Assembly (NCBI GenBank): GCA_011369465.1
Contig: DRQG01000054.1
Location: 1 to 51,120 of the forward strand
Direction of reading: 5' to 3'
DNA: 51,120 bases
DNA from: Caldithrix abyssi
GTDB taxonomy: Bacteria > Calditrichota > Calditrichia > Calditrichales > Calditrichaceae
This document shows, piece after piece, positions 18,110-28,079 of the stretch. The position numbers and the translations under genes are program-made. The stretch's first letter is position 1, and each line of letters starts with the position of its first letter. The notes beneath the pieces are model-generated. The model saw nothing but the letters and a program-made list of their open reading frames with translations. It was not told the DNA's origin and searched no databases.

Positions 18110-19447
18110 TTATTTCTGGTTGTCTTTTTTCCCTTTTGCAAGTTTATTCAAATATTCGGCCAGCCTTGCTTCTCTGCCTTGCTGCGTCGGTTTGTAGAAC
18201 TTTGTATTCTTTAACTTTGCCGGCAAATATTGCTGTTCCACAAAATGATTTTTATGGTCGTGAGGATATTTATATCCCGCGCCGTATTTTAAATCCTTCA
18301 TTAACTTTGTGGGGGCGTTGCGCAGATGCAGGGGAACGGGCAAATCCCCGCTTTTGTTTATCTCTTCTTCGGCGGCGTTAACAGCCTTATAGGCGGCGTT
18401 GCTTTTGGGAACCGAGGCCAGATAGGTGGTTACCTGCGCCAAAACAATGCGCGCTTCCGGCATGCCGATATGGTGTACGGCTTCAAAACCGGCATTGGCC
18501 AGCGAAAGGGCATAAGGCTCGGCATTGCCGATATCTTCCGAAGCCAGAATAATCAGCCGGCGGGCAATAAACAGCGGGTCTTCTCCGGCTTTGAGCATCC
18601 GCGCCAACCAGTACACCGCCGCATCGGGATCGCTGCCGCGTACGCTTTTGATAAAAGCGGAAATAATATCGTAGTGTGCCTCGCCCTTTTTATCGTAATA
18701 CAGCATATTCTGCCCGGCGGCTTTTTCCAGTAAATTCGCATCGATCACGATCTTTGTCTTATTTTTATCGGCCAGATAAAAGGCGGATTCCAGCAAATTT
18801 AATGAGCGCCGGGCATCGCCGCCGCCGTAGTAAATCAGCGTGTCCATAGCCTCAATCCGCAGGTCATATCGGCTGAGCAAAACATCCTTCTCTACGGCGC
18901 GTTCGATAATGGTTTGCAAATCCTCTTTTCCCAGCGGTTCCAGCTTAAGCACCTGGCAGCGAGAGAGCAGCGGGTAGATTACTTCGAAGGAGGGATTTTC
19001 CGTTGTGGCGCCGATGAGCACCAGGGTTCCGTTTTCCACGGCATGCAAAAGGGCGTCCTGCTGCGCTTTATTGAAGCGGTGAATCTCATCGATAAACAGG
19101 ACGCTGCGTTTGTTATACAATTCTATTTGCCGTCGGGCTTCTTCAATGATTTCTTTTACGTCTTTCACCCCGGCGCTAACTGCGGAGATGGATTGAAAAC
19201 GGAAGCCCACTTCATCGGCCAGCAAACGCGCTATGGTGGTTTTACCCACACCGGGAGGGCCCCAGAGAATCAATGAGGGCAGATATGCGGTTTTTAACTG
19301 TTGGCGCAGCGCCGAATGCGGGCCGATAATGGAAGTGTGGCCAACCACATCATCCAAATGTCGGGGCCGCATACGTTCCGCCAGCGGGCGGTGGGTTGGT
19401 TCCTGCTCCGCGGCATGCGTAAAAAGTGATGTGTTGTCGGCCGTCAT
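18110..19447 (-). CDS. rarA: Replication-associated recombination protein A
   Basis: A 445-aa AAA+ ATPase (RarA/MgsA/WRNIP1 family) acting at stalled forks with SSB and the clamp-loader-like machinery. Walker A GPPGVGKTT (about 63-71), Walker B and sensor DEIHRFNKAQQDAL (about 118-131), GATTENPSFEV, and the C-terminal tetramerisation region with KAGEDPLFIARRLIILASEDIG are all present. N-terminal PLAERMRPRHLDDVVGH is typical. Length fits the family. A short spacer with hairpin repeats separates it from the next minus-strand operon. Confidence 0.95.
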   Translation of the reverse strand: MTADNTSLFTHAAEQEPTHRPLAERMRPRHLDDVVGHTSIIGPHSALRQQLKTAYLPSLILWGPPGVGKTTIARLLADEVGFRFQSISAVSAGVKDVKEIIEEARRQIELYNKRSVLFIDEIHRFNKAQQDALLHAVENGTLVLIGATTENPSFEVIYPLLSRCQVLKLEPLGKEDLQTIIERAVEKDVLLSRYDLRIEAMDTLIYYGGGDARRSLNLLESAFYLADKNKTKIVIDANLLEKAAGQNMLYYDKKGEAHYDIISAFIKSVRGSDPDAAVYWLARMLKAGEDPLFIARRLIILASEDIGNAEPYALSLANAGFEAVHHIGMPEARIVLAQVTTYLASVPKSNAAYKAVNAAEEEINKSGDLPVPLHLRNAPTKLMKDLKYGAGYKYPHDHKNHFVEQQYLPAKLKNTKFYKPTQQGREARLAEYLNKLAKGKKDNQK

Positions 19448-19530
19448 AGTATAATCCGGTTTTGTTCGGTAAAAGCGCCCTTTTAGGAAATTCTAAATCG
19501 CCTCAGTGATTATAAAATGGCGAAATTTAG

Positions 19531-19625
19531 CGATTTGGAAAATCGTCCACTCACCACCAAAAATCTTGACTATCACCTTATATTTGAAACTGGCAGTATT
19601 TCGCGATTTGGAAAATCGCGGTACG
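19531..19625. repeat. Pair of CGATTT-GGA-AAATCG short-loop hairpins
   Basis: Two related inverted repeats lie between the PEGA gene and rarA: CGATTT-GGA-AAATCG at 19531-19545 and CGCGATTT-GGA-AAATCGCG at 19602-19620. The second is followed by GTACG, as is the hairpin at 868-885. They may also stop leftward transcription of rarA or its neighbour, but there is no U-tract. Confidence 0.6.
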
Positions 19626-19637
19626 AAATGTACAGAA

Positions 19638-21809
19638 TCATTCTATGGCTACCTTCCATAAGGCCAGGTGGGCGGTGGCGTCTTCGGTGGTGGCAATCAG
19701 AATCACATTCCGGCCGTGCTGTAACACGTTGCTGATGTCAAATTTTTCGTAATGATCCGGGCCGATCTGATCCAGCGCATATTTTGGCCTTACTTCATTG
19801 CGAAATTTATAGTTGTTCACCTGAATCCTGTATGCGGTTTCCCCTTTGACCACCAGAGGGTAATAGTCTTTGGTATTGTAAGCCCAGATTTTCAGCCAGA
19901 TGGATTCGGACAAATCCACATTTTCGGGAATAGAGAAGATAAACAACAAAGCGTCGCTGCCCGGCGGATTTCGATAGCCGAAAGCCAGACCAAGATTCCA
20001 GATTTCTTCGCCGATGGTTGCATTTCCGGTTACGTCAGGCCCGGTTTGATTGCTGGCCTGAAAACCGCTCTCTTCCAAAACATATCCGCTGACTACATGG
20101 CCAAAGTCGGAACTCGGCTGCACTCCTTTTGGCGTAAAATAAACGCTGAACAAATTGCTGTATCGGAAGACGAATTCACCCGGCCCGTCAGTGCGAACGT
20201 CAATCGTTTGTTTATGCGGCTTTTTGTAGAATGGAACCTCACTAAAATCCACCGTATGTTTTCCCAGCGGCAGAGATCCTTTAAAACGGCCTTTGGCCAC
20301 CTGTTTACCGTCCAGATAGATCATCCCGTCCACAGGTACGGTGCGCAGAGAGATCACCCGAAAAAGGGCGGTGAGGGTAAAATCGGCCTGTACCTTTTTG
20401 TTGCTTTTGTCCAGATGAACCACCCGTTCTTCCGGGTAGGCCTTATAACCGTCTTTTTCCACCTGAATAATGTGCTTTCCGTAGGGAATCCGTTGCAGAA
20501 CATAATCGCTTTTAAAATTGGTGGGCTGCCCGTCCAGGATGATACGGGCGCCTTTTACATTGGTTTTCACTTCAATAAAACCCACATCCGTAAGTGGATT
20601 GAAACCGCTTAACCTTCGGGTGGCTTTAGCCTGTTTTAGTTTGAAAAAGAGTCGTGTGGTATCTCCCTTTACGATATTCACCGTGTGTTGGGGCGGTTCC
20701 GAAACATGTCCTTCTTTACGCACAATTACGGTGTGCGGCCCCGGAGTTAAATTCAACCGGCCGTGTGTCTTCAGATCGCCGTAAAACTCGCCATCCACAA
20801 AAATATTGGCATTATCCGTATTGGTGCCGATGAGCACCAGCCCTGTTTCGTCCAGTTGCCGCGGCACAAGCTGAAACGATATGCGTACCGTATCGCCTTC
20901 TTCAATATCCACCGTATCGGCCGTCGGAATGGTACGGTACTCGGGCGATATCACGGTAATCACATGCCGCCCGGCCTCAATGGGGTACAGCTTGTTGGGC
21001 TCAAATCCTACCACCAGATTCTGATCCAGATATAAATGACCCTGCTCTTTATTTACATCCACAATGATATGGCCTTTGGGGATCTCTTCGGCCAGTTGTG
21101 AGAGATAAAGGAACCACAGCAAACCGCCAACCAGTAAAAGCGGCAGCGCCAGCAGAGCTATGCGGACGGCCTTTTGGCGCGGCGAAAGGACTTCTTCCAG
21201 AAATTCATCCTGAGCTTCGAACTCTTCCTGCGTCATCCAGCGAACTTCGCCCAGATGGTTTTTATACTTTTTATAACCGGGTTGGGATCGGTAAAAGCGG
21301 TCTAATTCTTCCTGATATATTTTCGATTCCAGTTCTTTATGCTGGTTGTGTTCCGCTTCCTCTCTTTGCCGGTTAAATTCCTGCAAACGGCGTTCGATAT
21401 CCCGGGTAACCTCTTCCCGAAAGCGCTCTTCGGTTTCTTTAGCCTGCTCCCGGTTTATGACTTTCGGCGCTTTGGATGGTTTGAAACGCGAAAAGAACTT
21501 TTTTAAGGCGGATTCTTCAACCGGATAAAACTCATACTCGTTTTCCAGTTCGAACAGGGTAAACCAGCGTACCTCGCCCAGATGGTTTTCGCAGCGGATG
21601 AATTCCGGGTGACCGGAATACAGTTCTTCTTCCACTTTTTCGCGCAGGAAGCGTTCAACCACCATCCGGTTTACTTCTTCGCCCCCTTTCGCCTCCTGCC
21701 CGGTTGAGGGGGGCGCTGATTTTTGGGTTTGTTGATGTTTTTCTTCCAGCTCGCGACGGATGCGCTCTCGCAGCGCCTCTTCATCTATTTTAGGTTTCTT
21801 TTTCGGCAT
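19638..21809 (-). CDS. PEGA-repeat membrane-anchored protein
   Basis: A 723-aa protein in three parts. Residues 1-212 are highly charged and coiled-coil-like, and contain a duplicated module with the motif NHLGEVRW (75-82 and 184-191), each preceded by a Glu/Arg-rich helix. Residues about 216-236 are a single membrane helix. The outside part holds about four PEGA-type repeats (GHIIVDVNKEQGHLYLDQN, VLIGTNTDNANIFVDGEFYG, FIEVKTNVKGARIILDG and one more), then a C-terminal beta-rich domain of about 160 aa. PEGA repeats usually serve as wall- or surface-associated scaffolds. It is last in a leftward unit after valS and the DUF4139-like gene. No function can be assigned to the NHLGEVRW module. Confidence 0.75.
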   Translation of the reverse strand: MPKKKPKIDEEALRERIRRELEEKHQQTQKSAPPSTGQEAKGGEEVNRMVVERFLREKVEEELYSGHPEFIRCENHLGEVRWFTLFELENEYEFYPVEESALKKFFSRFKPSKAPKVINREQAKETEERFREEVTRDIERRLQEFNRQREEAEHNQHKELESKIYQEELDRFYRSQPGYKKYKNHLGEVRWMTQEEFEAQDEFLEEVLSPRQKAVRIALLALPLLLVGGLLWFLYLSQLAEEIPKGHIIVDVNKEQGHLYLDQNLVVGFEPNKLYPIEAGRHVITVISPEYRTIPTADTVDIEEGDTVRISFQLVPRQLDETGLVLIGTNTDNANIFVDGEFYGDLKTHGRLNLTPGPHTVIVRKEGHVSEPPQHTVNIVKGDTTRLFFKLKQAKATRRLSGFNPLTDVGFIEVKTNVKGARIILDGQPTNFKSDYVLQRIPYGKHIIQVEKDGYKAYPEERVVHLDKSNKKVQADFTLTALFRVISLRTVPVDGMIYLDGKQVAKGRFKGSLPLGKHTVDFSEVPFYKKPHKQTIDVRTDGPGEFVFRYSNLFSVYFTPKGVQPSSDFGHVVSGYVLEESGFQASNQTGPDVTGNATIGEEIWNLGLAFGYRNPPGSDALLFIFSIPENVDLSESIWLKIWAYNTKDYYPLVVKGETAYRIQVNNYKFRNEVRPKYALDQIGPDHYEKFDISNVLQHGRNVILIATTEDATAHLALWKVAIE

Positions 21810-21857
21810 AGTGTTTTATAGCGTTTTTGGTTTTATCGGTAATCCTGTCCCGGCGTG

Positions 21858-23228
21858 TTACCATTTGGTAATGTATTCGAATTTCAATGTGGCCTGGCTG
21901 TCCTTTTTTACGGGAACGATGAAACGGATCTGGCCTGCCTTATCGGTAATCGCCTTAAAATTGCTGGACAATACGCGGATTTCCTGCCTGGGACTCACGG
22001 TTTCAATCACTTCGATTTCCACATCGGTTTCTTTATGATTGCGCAATGCGTATTCGACAAGCTGTTTACGGGAGCGCTTGTCGGGCCGTTCGGTTTTTAC
22101 CACCTTTCGCTCACTGACCAGATCAAAAGCCTTGCCTACGGGTATTTCCAGTTTCTCGTTTTTTGGGGTGTGTTTAACGTGATTTTCACCGATAAATTCC
22201 AGTTCGTCTCCATCGGATTTATACAGCCGGATGGTGCCCGCCGGCAGCGGAATACCCAGATTGTTCTCCTTTTTGTTATGGAATTGAACCAGCACATTCA
22301 CATCAGCCCAACGCGGCGATTCCACCCGGTAAATCTTTTTAATCCGGCTGTCGGTTTCGGGGAAAAGCTGAATCTGTTTCACCTGATTGTTCTTCAGGTC
22401 TGTGGGGCGCTGCAGGGTATAGAGGTGGTATTCAAAAAAGGCCTTTTCCTCAAAACTTTTATCTGCCGCCATAACCATGGTTGGCATGGCACGTTCCGTA
22501 GATTTGGAACGGTAACGGGACAATACGTTGATATCCCCGGCCATCAATTTTAACCGGGCATTTTTGTAACTGCGCCCGCTGGTGTTGTTTACCGAAACCC
22601 AGCAGGCCAGGGTCATGCGCGTATCATCCTCGTTTAAGCGGGCCACGTAATCGGCCTGCCAGTCCAGCCCGCGGCTTAAATACGAAATATGCGCTTTTTG
22701 CCTGCCGCTGGCCGTGGACTGCACCTTCCACACCAGAGTGGGACGCAATACAAAACTGTCTTTGTTTTTGGAGTAGTCTTTAAAATAAATTTTAAGCTGA
22801 TCGCTTCGGGGGATGATCTGCAAATTATCGTCCATATCCAAAAGCATCAGGTTGGAACCGCCGGCCGAGAGCAGCTTACCGATCACCGTGCCCAAATCGG
22901 GATGCACGATCGTCACTTCCTGCCCCAGCGATTTATTGAGCACTTTGCTCACATCAATCAAGTCGTATTCATAATTCTGTTCCAGAACGACAAATGATTT
23001 TTTGCTGCTTTCGATCAGCAGTGAGGTAGGCTCGATTTTGGACGGTATATCCTCCAGATATACCGTAGAAACCCCTTTCTGCAAATCCAGCGAGCGCAGC
23101 TCACGGACCAGACCCATACCGGAGTTGGTAACGGTAATGGATAGATTTTCCTGAGCCCACGAGATCGAAACCAGAAGCAGGGCCAGCAAAACCGCCCCGG
23201 CGCTAAACAACTTATTTGAATTTCTCAT
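21858..23228 (-). CDS. DUF4139-like secreted protein
   Basis: A 456-aa protein with a signal peptide (hydrophobic residues 8-24, cleavage likely after SWA). The N-terminal half has the VYLEDIPSKIEPTSLLIES element and the C-terminal half the SYLSRGLDWQADYVARL and LMAGDINV segments typical of DUF4139-domain mucoidy-type proteins. Many relatives have an N-terminal DUF4140 domain; here that part is replaced by a shorter beta region. Its start overlaps the 3' end of valS by 17 bp, so it is translationally coupled to it. Role unknown; location periplasm or outer surface. Confidence 0.75.
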   Translation of the reverse strand: MRNSNKLFSAGAVLLALLLVSISWAQENLSITVTNSGMGLVRELRSLDLQKGVSTVYLEDIPSKIEPTSLLIESSKKSFVVLEQNYEYDLIDVSKVLNKSLGQEVTIVHPDLGTVIGKLLSAGGSNLMLLDMDDNLQIIPRSDQLKIYFKDYSKNKDSFVLRPTLVWKVQSTASGRQKAHISYLSRGLDWQADYVARLNEDDTRMTLACWVSVNNTSGRSYKNARLKLMAGDINVLSRYRSKSTERAMPTMVMAADKSFEEKAFFEYHLYTLQRPTDLKNNQVKQIQLFPETDSRIKKIYRVESPRWADVNVLVQFHNKKENNLGIPLPAGTIRLYKSDGDELEFIGENHVKHTPKNEKLEIPVGKAFDLVSERKVVKTERPDKRSRKQLVEYALRNHKETDVEIEVIETVSPRQEIRVLSSNFKAITDKAGQIRFIVPVKKDSQATLKFEYITKW

Positions 23229-25887
23229 AGTTTTGTCTCACCTTTTGTAAGTTTTCCTGTATATTTTGCAATTTTTTACGCTCGGTCTCCACCACTTGTG
23301 CCGGCGCTTTCTGTAAAAAGTTGGGGTTATTCAGTTTGTTCTGCAAGGCTTTTTCCAACCCCTGCAAACGTTGCAGTTCTTTTTCCAGCCGTTGACGCTC
23401 CTTATCGCGGTCAATCAGGTCGGCCATGGGGATAAACAGCTCGATGTTTTTCACCACGGCCACGGCGGCGTCCGTTTTGTCAAAATCCGGCGGCACATCC
23501 CGGATGCTTTCTACCCTGGCCAGTGAAGCAAAATGCACCAGTTGGCTTTTCAAAAATTCTTTGTGTGCTGTATCGGCTTCCACAAACAGTGATACGCGTT
23601 TTCCCGGCGGTACGTTCATTTCGGCCCGGATATTGCGGATGCTGCCGATGGCTTCCTGCAAGATATGCACGCTTTCTTCGGCTTCTTCGTCCAAAGCGCT
23701 TTCATCGGGTTGCGGCCAGGCCGAAATAACGACGCTCTCTTCATCGGCGGCGCGGAAATGCTGCCAGATTTCTTCGGTAATGAAAGGGATAAAGGGGTGC
23801 AGCAGTTCCATACTGGTTTTCATCACGTGCGAGGCCAGAGCCAGAGCCGTTTTCTTTTCGCTTTCATCTTTGGCATTGTACAAGCGCGGTTTAATCATTT
23901 CCAGATACCAGTCACAGTAGTCGTGCCAGAAGAAATGATAGGCGGCGTCCAGAGCGTCGTTCACACGGAATTTATCGATGTTTTCCGAAACGGCGGTAAT
24001 GGTTTTGTTCAACCGGCTCAAAATCCAGCGGTCTTCCAGAGTAAATTTTTCTTTGTACCGGCTATAATCCGTTTCCGTTTTGTCCAGATTCATCTGTAAA
24101 AAGCGAAAGGCGTTCCAGATTTTGTTGGAAAAATTTCGGCCCATTTCGAAGCTTTTTGGCCCGATTTTGATATCCTGCCCCTCCGAACTCAGGGCAACAA
24201 TGGTAAACCGTACGGCATCGGCGCTGTATTCTTCGATCATCTCCAGCGGATCGATACCGTTGCCCAGCGACTTGCTCATTTTACGGCCCTGCTGGTCGCG
24301 GACGATACCGTTAAAATAAACATTGTGGAAGGGAATTTCGCCCATAAATTCCAGCCCGGCCATAATCATGCGCGCCACCCAAAAGAAAATAATATCCGGC
24401 GCGGTGACCAGCGTATCGGTTGGATAAAAATATTTCAGGTCTTCGGTTTCATCGGGCCAGCCCAGGGTGGAAAAGGGCCAAAGCTGGGAAGAAAACCAGG
24501 TATCCAGCACATCGCTGTCCTGTTCCCATTTTTCATCCGCAGTGGAAGGGTCTTCCAGGCTCACCTTGTACTCGCCCCGTTCATTGTACCACACCGGGAT
24601 GCGGTGGCCCCACCACAGTTGCCGGGAGATGCACCAGTCGCGTATGGTTTCCATCCAGTGCTCGTAGGTTCTTTCGAAGCGGCCTTCCGGGTAAAATTTA
24701 ATTTTGCCTTCTTTAACCACCCGCAAAGCCTCTTTGGCCAGCGGTTTCATTTTAACAAACCATTGTTCGGAAAGATAAGGCTCCACCGGCACACGGGAAC
24801 GGTAGCTGTGCCCCACGGCATGGATATGATTTTCCACCTTTTCCAACTGACCCATCCGTTCCAGCTCCTGTACAATGATTTTGCGGGCCTCAAAACGGTC
24901 TTTGCCGGCAATGGACTCAGGGATGTGCAGCTCATCTTCAAAATCGCCGTCCCGGAATACCCGGCAAACGGGCAGTACTTTCCCGTCTTTATCCAGCACA
25001 ATCACTTTGTCCAGATCGTGACGCTCGCCGATTTCGAAGTCATTGGGATCATGGGCCGGAGTGACCTTAACAAAGCCGCTGCCGAATTCCTTATCCACAT
25101 GGCTGTCGACAATGATTTCCACTTCGCGGTTTACAAAAGGAATAATCACTTTTTTGTTGATGAGCGGGCGCTTGGCGTCGTCGTCCGGGGCCACAGCCAC
25201 GGCGGTATCGCCAAGCAGGGTTTCCGGGCGGGTGGTGGCCACCACAATATACTCGTTGCTGTCTTTCAGTTTATAGCGGATATGATACAGCTTGCCCTGC
25301 ACCTCTTTATGATCCACTTCATCGTCGGCCAGCGCCGTTGCCGAAGCCGGGTCCCAGTTTACGATACGCAGACCGCGGTAAATAAGCCCTTTATTGTACA
25401 AGCGCACAAACACCTCGCCCACCGCGCGGGACAGCCCTTCGTCCAGCGTGAAACGTTCGCGCTGCCAGTCGCAGGAGCAACCCATCTTTTTTAATTGATT
25501 GATGATGATAGAACCGTGATGTTTTTTCCACTCCCACACTTTTTCCACAAATTTTTCCCGTCCCAGGTCATAACGGGATTTGCCCTCTTTGGCCAGTTCG
25601 CGCTCCACCACGCTCTGGGTGGCAATGCCGGCGTGATCCGTGCCCGGCAACCACAGTGCGGCATAACCTTTTTTCCGGTGGTAACGGATCAGAATATCCT
25701 GCACCGTATTGTTATAGGCGTGCCCCATGTGCAGCACCGAGGTTACATTGGGCGGGGGGATGACAATCGTGTATGGTTTTTTATCGGGATCAACCTCGGC
25801 GTGAAAATAATTTTTTTCCAGCCAGAAGTCGTACCACTTATCTTCCACATCTTTCGGGTTGTAAACTTTGGCGATTTCTTTAGACAT
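23212..25887 (-). CDS. valS: Valyl-tRNA synthetase
   Basis: An 891-aa class I aminoacyl-tRNA synthetase charging tRNA-Val. The HIGH-type signature appears in NVTSVLHMGHAYNNTV (about 49-64), the editing domain has ATTRPETLLGDTAVAV, KMSKS appears in GRKMSKSLGNGIDP, and the C-terminal coiled-coil arm (ERQRLEKELQRLQGLEKAL onward) is complete. Length is normal for the family. It is first in a leftward operon with the DUF4139-like gene, and the ATG has GGAG upstream on the minus strand. Confidence 0.97.
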   Translation of the reverse strand: MSKEIAKVYNPKDVEDKWYDFWLEKNYFHAEVDPDKKPYTIVIPPPNVTSVLHMGHAYNNTVQDILIRYHRKKGYAALWLPGTDHAGIATQSVVERELAKEGKSRYDLGREKFVEKVWEWKKHHGSIIINQLKKMGCSCDWQRERFTLDEGLSRAVGEVFVRLYNKGLIYRGLRIVNWDPASATALADDEVDHKEVQGKLYHIRYKLKDSNEYIVVATTRPETLLGDTAVAVAPDDDAKRPLINKKVIIPFVNREVEIIVDSHVDKEFGSGFVKVTPAHDPNDFEIGERHDLDKVIVLDKDGKVLPVCRVFRDGDFEDELHIPESIAGKDRFEARKIIVQELERMGQLEKVENHIHAVGHSYRSRVPVEPYLSEQWFVKMKPLAKEALRVVKEGKIKFYPEGRFERTYEHWMETIRDWCISRQLWWGHRIPVWYNERGEYKVSLEDPSTADEKWEQDSDVLDTWFSSQLWPFSTLGWPDETEDLKYFYPTDTLVTAPDIIFFWVARMIMAGLEFMGEIPFHNVYFNGIVRDQQGRKMSKSLGNGIDPLEMIEEYSADAVRFTIVALSSEGQDIKIGPKSFEMGRNFSNKIWNAFRFLQMNLDKTETDYSRYKEKFTLEDRWILSRLNKTITAVSENIDKFRVNDALDAAYHFFWHDYCDWYLEMIKPRLYNAKDESEKKTALALASHVMKTSMELLHPFIPFITEEIWQHFRAADEESVVISAWPQPDESALDEEAEESVHILQEAIGSIRNIRAEMNVPPGKRVSLFVEADTAHKEFLKSQLVHFASLARVESIRDVPPDFDKTDAAVAVVKNIELFIPMADLIDRDKERQRLEKELQRLQGLEKALQNKLNNPNFLQKAPAQVVETERKKLQNIQENLQKVRQNYEKFK

Positions 25888-26093
25888 TCAAACCACTCCT
25901 GATCAAATATTCCATTTATTAAAGCCTTGAATATACTGAATTTTTGCCCGAATTGCATCTAATCTGCGTTATAAAAAAGTTAAACTCTTGTGATGATGAT
26001 GTGAATAGGCTTGTTTAACATCTCCTCGCGGCTGTTAATGCTCTTATATCCTTTTTGAATCCAATAATTTCTATCCAAACGGAGTTTAGCCTG

Positions 26094-26507
26094 ATGAAGG
26101 TTTTTACAAACGTATTGTTGTTTTTACTTGCTGTTGTAGTATTACAGAACTGTAGTGATCAGATCGTTTCTACCTGCGATACCGAAAAGGAAACCCCACA
26201 AAAAGTAACTTTTACATACATTCAAAATGAAGTGTTTACGCCGATATGTGTTTCCTGCCATGGCGACGTGCTGCAGCAGGGCGGACTCGATTTAAGTTCA
26301 GGAAATGCTTACGGTAATTTAGTCAATGCCGCTTCCACGTCTTCGTCATTAAAACGTGTACAGCCGGGGGAGAGCCAAAACAGTTATTTGATGAAGCGTT
26401 TACGCGGTGAAAACGGCGAGACGGTAATGCCGCCGTCCGGGAAACTGTCCGGCGCCCTTATCGACTCCATTGCCGCCTGGATCGATCGCGGTGCGCCGCA
26501 GGATTAA
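26094..26507 (+). CDS. Small c-type cytochrome lipoprotein
   Basis: About 137 aa. The ATG at 26094 (GGAG upstream) gives a lipoprotein signal ending VVLQNC. One haem motif, CVSCHG, sits near residue 60. PPSGKLSGALIDSIAAWIDRGAP at the end matches Planctomycete-type cytochrome C domains, with MPP providing the likely distal Met. It is the first of a set with YceI and a DUF5777-like barrel, a grouping I have seen in Bacteroidota-like genomes. It probably passes electrons in the periplasm to or from the P460-like protein downstream. Confidence 0.8.
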   Translation: MKVFTNVLLFLLAVVVLQNCSDQIVSTCDTEKETPQKVTFTYIQNEVFTPICVSCHGDVLQQGGLDLSSGNAYGNLVNAASTSSSLKRVQPGESQNSYLMKRLRGENGETVMPPSGKLSGALIDSIAAWIDRGAPQD

Positions 26508-26535
26508 ATCATTATAATAACGGGGGAGAGCCTTT

Positions 26536-27126
26536 ATGCATTATAAAATATATTTACTCTTATTCGCTGTTTTATTGGGCGGCACCTTTTCGGAAGAGTG
26601 CCACGTAACCGCCGAAAAAACCAATCTGGTAAAATTTATTTCCGACGCGCCCATCGAAGAATTTGAAGGCGTTACCGATCAAATTGACGGCTATCTGTAC
26701 TGGGAAGGCGACCGGCTCACTGAAAAATCGGATTTGTACTTCGAAGTGGATTTGAACACACTCGATACCGGTATCGGTTTGCGCAACCGCCACATGCGCG
26801 AAAACTATCTGGAAACGGAAAAGTACCCTTTGGCCAGCTTCAAAGGCAAAATTATCAAATCCGAAAAAGCGGGTGAAAACACATTCAAGGTTATGGTGCA
26901 GGGAACCATGTCCATCCATGGTGTGGATCGGCTTATGTCGGCCGAAGGTATTATCCAAAAAAACGGAGACATCTATCGCATCCAAAGCCATTTCGATGTA
27001 AAACTTTCTCACTATAATATTGAGATCCCTTCCATAATGTTTTATAAGATAGATGAGACCATGCGTCTGGTTTTGGATTTTCATGTAAAAAAGATTGAAG
27101 AGAAAACAGAAGCGAATAACCGGTAA
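26536..27126 (+). CDS. YceI-family periplasmic protein
   Basis: A 196-aa protein with signal peptide (residues 1-17) and a YceI-type lipocalin-like beta barrel: VKFISDAPIEEFEGVTDQIDGYLYW, then LDTGIGLRNRHMRENYLETEKYPLASFKG and GTMSIHGVDR. The family binds isoprenoid lipids and often appears with cytochromes. It is 28 bp after the cytochrome gene and 22 bp before the barrel gene, consistent with one transcript. Confidence 0.88.
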   Translation: MHYKIYLLLFAVLLGGTFSEECHVTAEKTNLVKFISDAPIEEFEGVTDQIDGYLYWEGDRLTEKSDLYFEVDLNTLDTGIGLRNRHMRENYLETEKYPLASFKGKIIKSEKAGENTFKVMVQGTMSIHGVDRLMSAEGIIQKNGDIYRIQSHFDVKLSHYNIEIPSIMFYKIDETMRLVLDFHVKKIEEKTEANNR

Positions 27127-27148
27127 CATCAATAATTAAGGAGCTCTA

Positions 27149-27976
27149 TTGAAAACGATCGTATTCATTCTGGTATCACTTATCTTTAGCCTGACCCTTT
27201 CCCAGGCGCAGGTTCGCTGGAAAAAAAAGAAAGTTGAAAGACCGGTTGATCTGCTTTTATTTCACTCCACGCAGGTGGTAAATCTTCCGACGACAGAAGT
27301 TCTGAACAAAGGCGAATTTCAATTTGAAATATCGCATCGCTTTTTACCTCCCATAGATGCTAAAAAGACTTTATTGGGTTTGGATGGTCCGGCCTATATG
27401 CGTCTGGCGCTTGGTTATGTACCGGTAAAAAATGTGGCAGTTACCTTTGGGCGCAGTAATAATCAGGATAATTATGATTTGCGGATAAAGTATAAATTTT
27501 TACAATGGGCGAATGCAACCGTTCCTCTCACCGCTGCCGTGCGAGCAGGAGCTGCCTGGAATACCGAAGTTACCGATCGTGAAACGAGCGATCCTAAAAA
27601 CTTCCAATATTACGGACAACTTGTACTAAACACTTTGTTATTTAAAAAATTAGGAATCGGTCTGGTACCTTCGTATCTGTACAACAGTCATATTTATTGC
27701 GATAAAACCCAATATTCATTTACAATGGGAAGTTATGTGCAGTTTTATATTTCGCCCATGTGGAGCCTACTGGTGGAGGCGAATAATACCATAAGCGGCT
27801 GGCGCAATCAATATGATTCTTACACCTTCGGTATCGAACTGGAAACGGGCGGTCATTTTTTCAAAATATTTCTTACCAACGCGGCCGCGCTCAATCCCTC
27901 ACAGTTTTTAGCAGGCGCGGACCTAAAAAACCAATGGCGGCTGGGATTCAACATAACCCGAGTATTAACCTTTTAA
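27149..27976 (+). CDS. DUF5777-like outer-membrane beta-barrel protein
   Basis: A 275-aa protein using a TTG start with GGAG upstream. After the signal (MKTIVFILVSLIFSLTLSQA) come VVNLPTTEVLNKGEFQFEISHRFLP and ALGYVPVKNVAVTFGRS, hallmarks of the DUF5777 barrel family, followed by strands to the end. It completes the cytochrome c, YceI, barrel trio. Function unknown; the association suggests an outer-membrane part of an electron or lipid path. Confidence 0.75.
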   Translation: MKTIVFILVSLIFSLTLSQAQVRWKKKKVERPVDLLLFHSTQVVNLPTTEVLNKGEFQFEISHRFLPPIDAKKTLLGLDGPAYMRLALGYVPVKNVAVTFGRSNNQDNYDLRIKYKFLQWANATVPLTAAVRAGAAWNTEVTDRETSDPKNFQYYGQLVLNTLLFKKLGIGLVPSYLYNSHIYCDKTQYSFTMGSYVQFYISPMWSLLVEANNTISGWRNQYDSYTFGIELETGGHFFKIFLTNAAALNPSQFLAGADLKNQWRLGFNITRVLTF

Positions 27977-28079
27977 AAACCAATAAATAGGTCATCAAAG
28001 TAAATAAAGGAAGGAGGCGTTTGAGTATTTTTTTCTTAATTGTTCAGGAAGCTCAACTTAACATCAGGGGGATTTTCGT

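Noticed and set aside
24325-25494. 389-aa plus-strand frame opposite valS
   Set aside because: It is a shadow of the valS coding strand; codon bias makes the antisense frame open.
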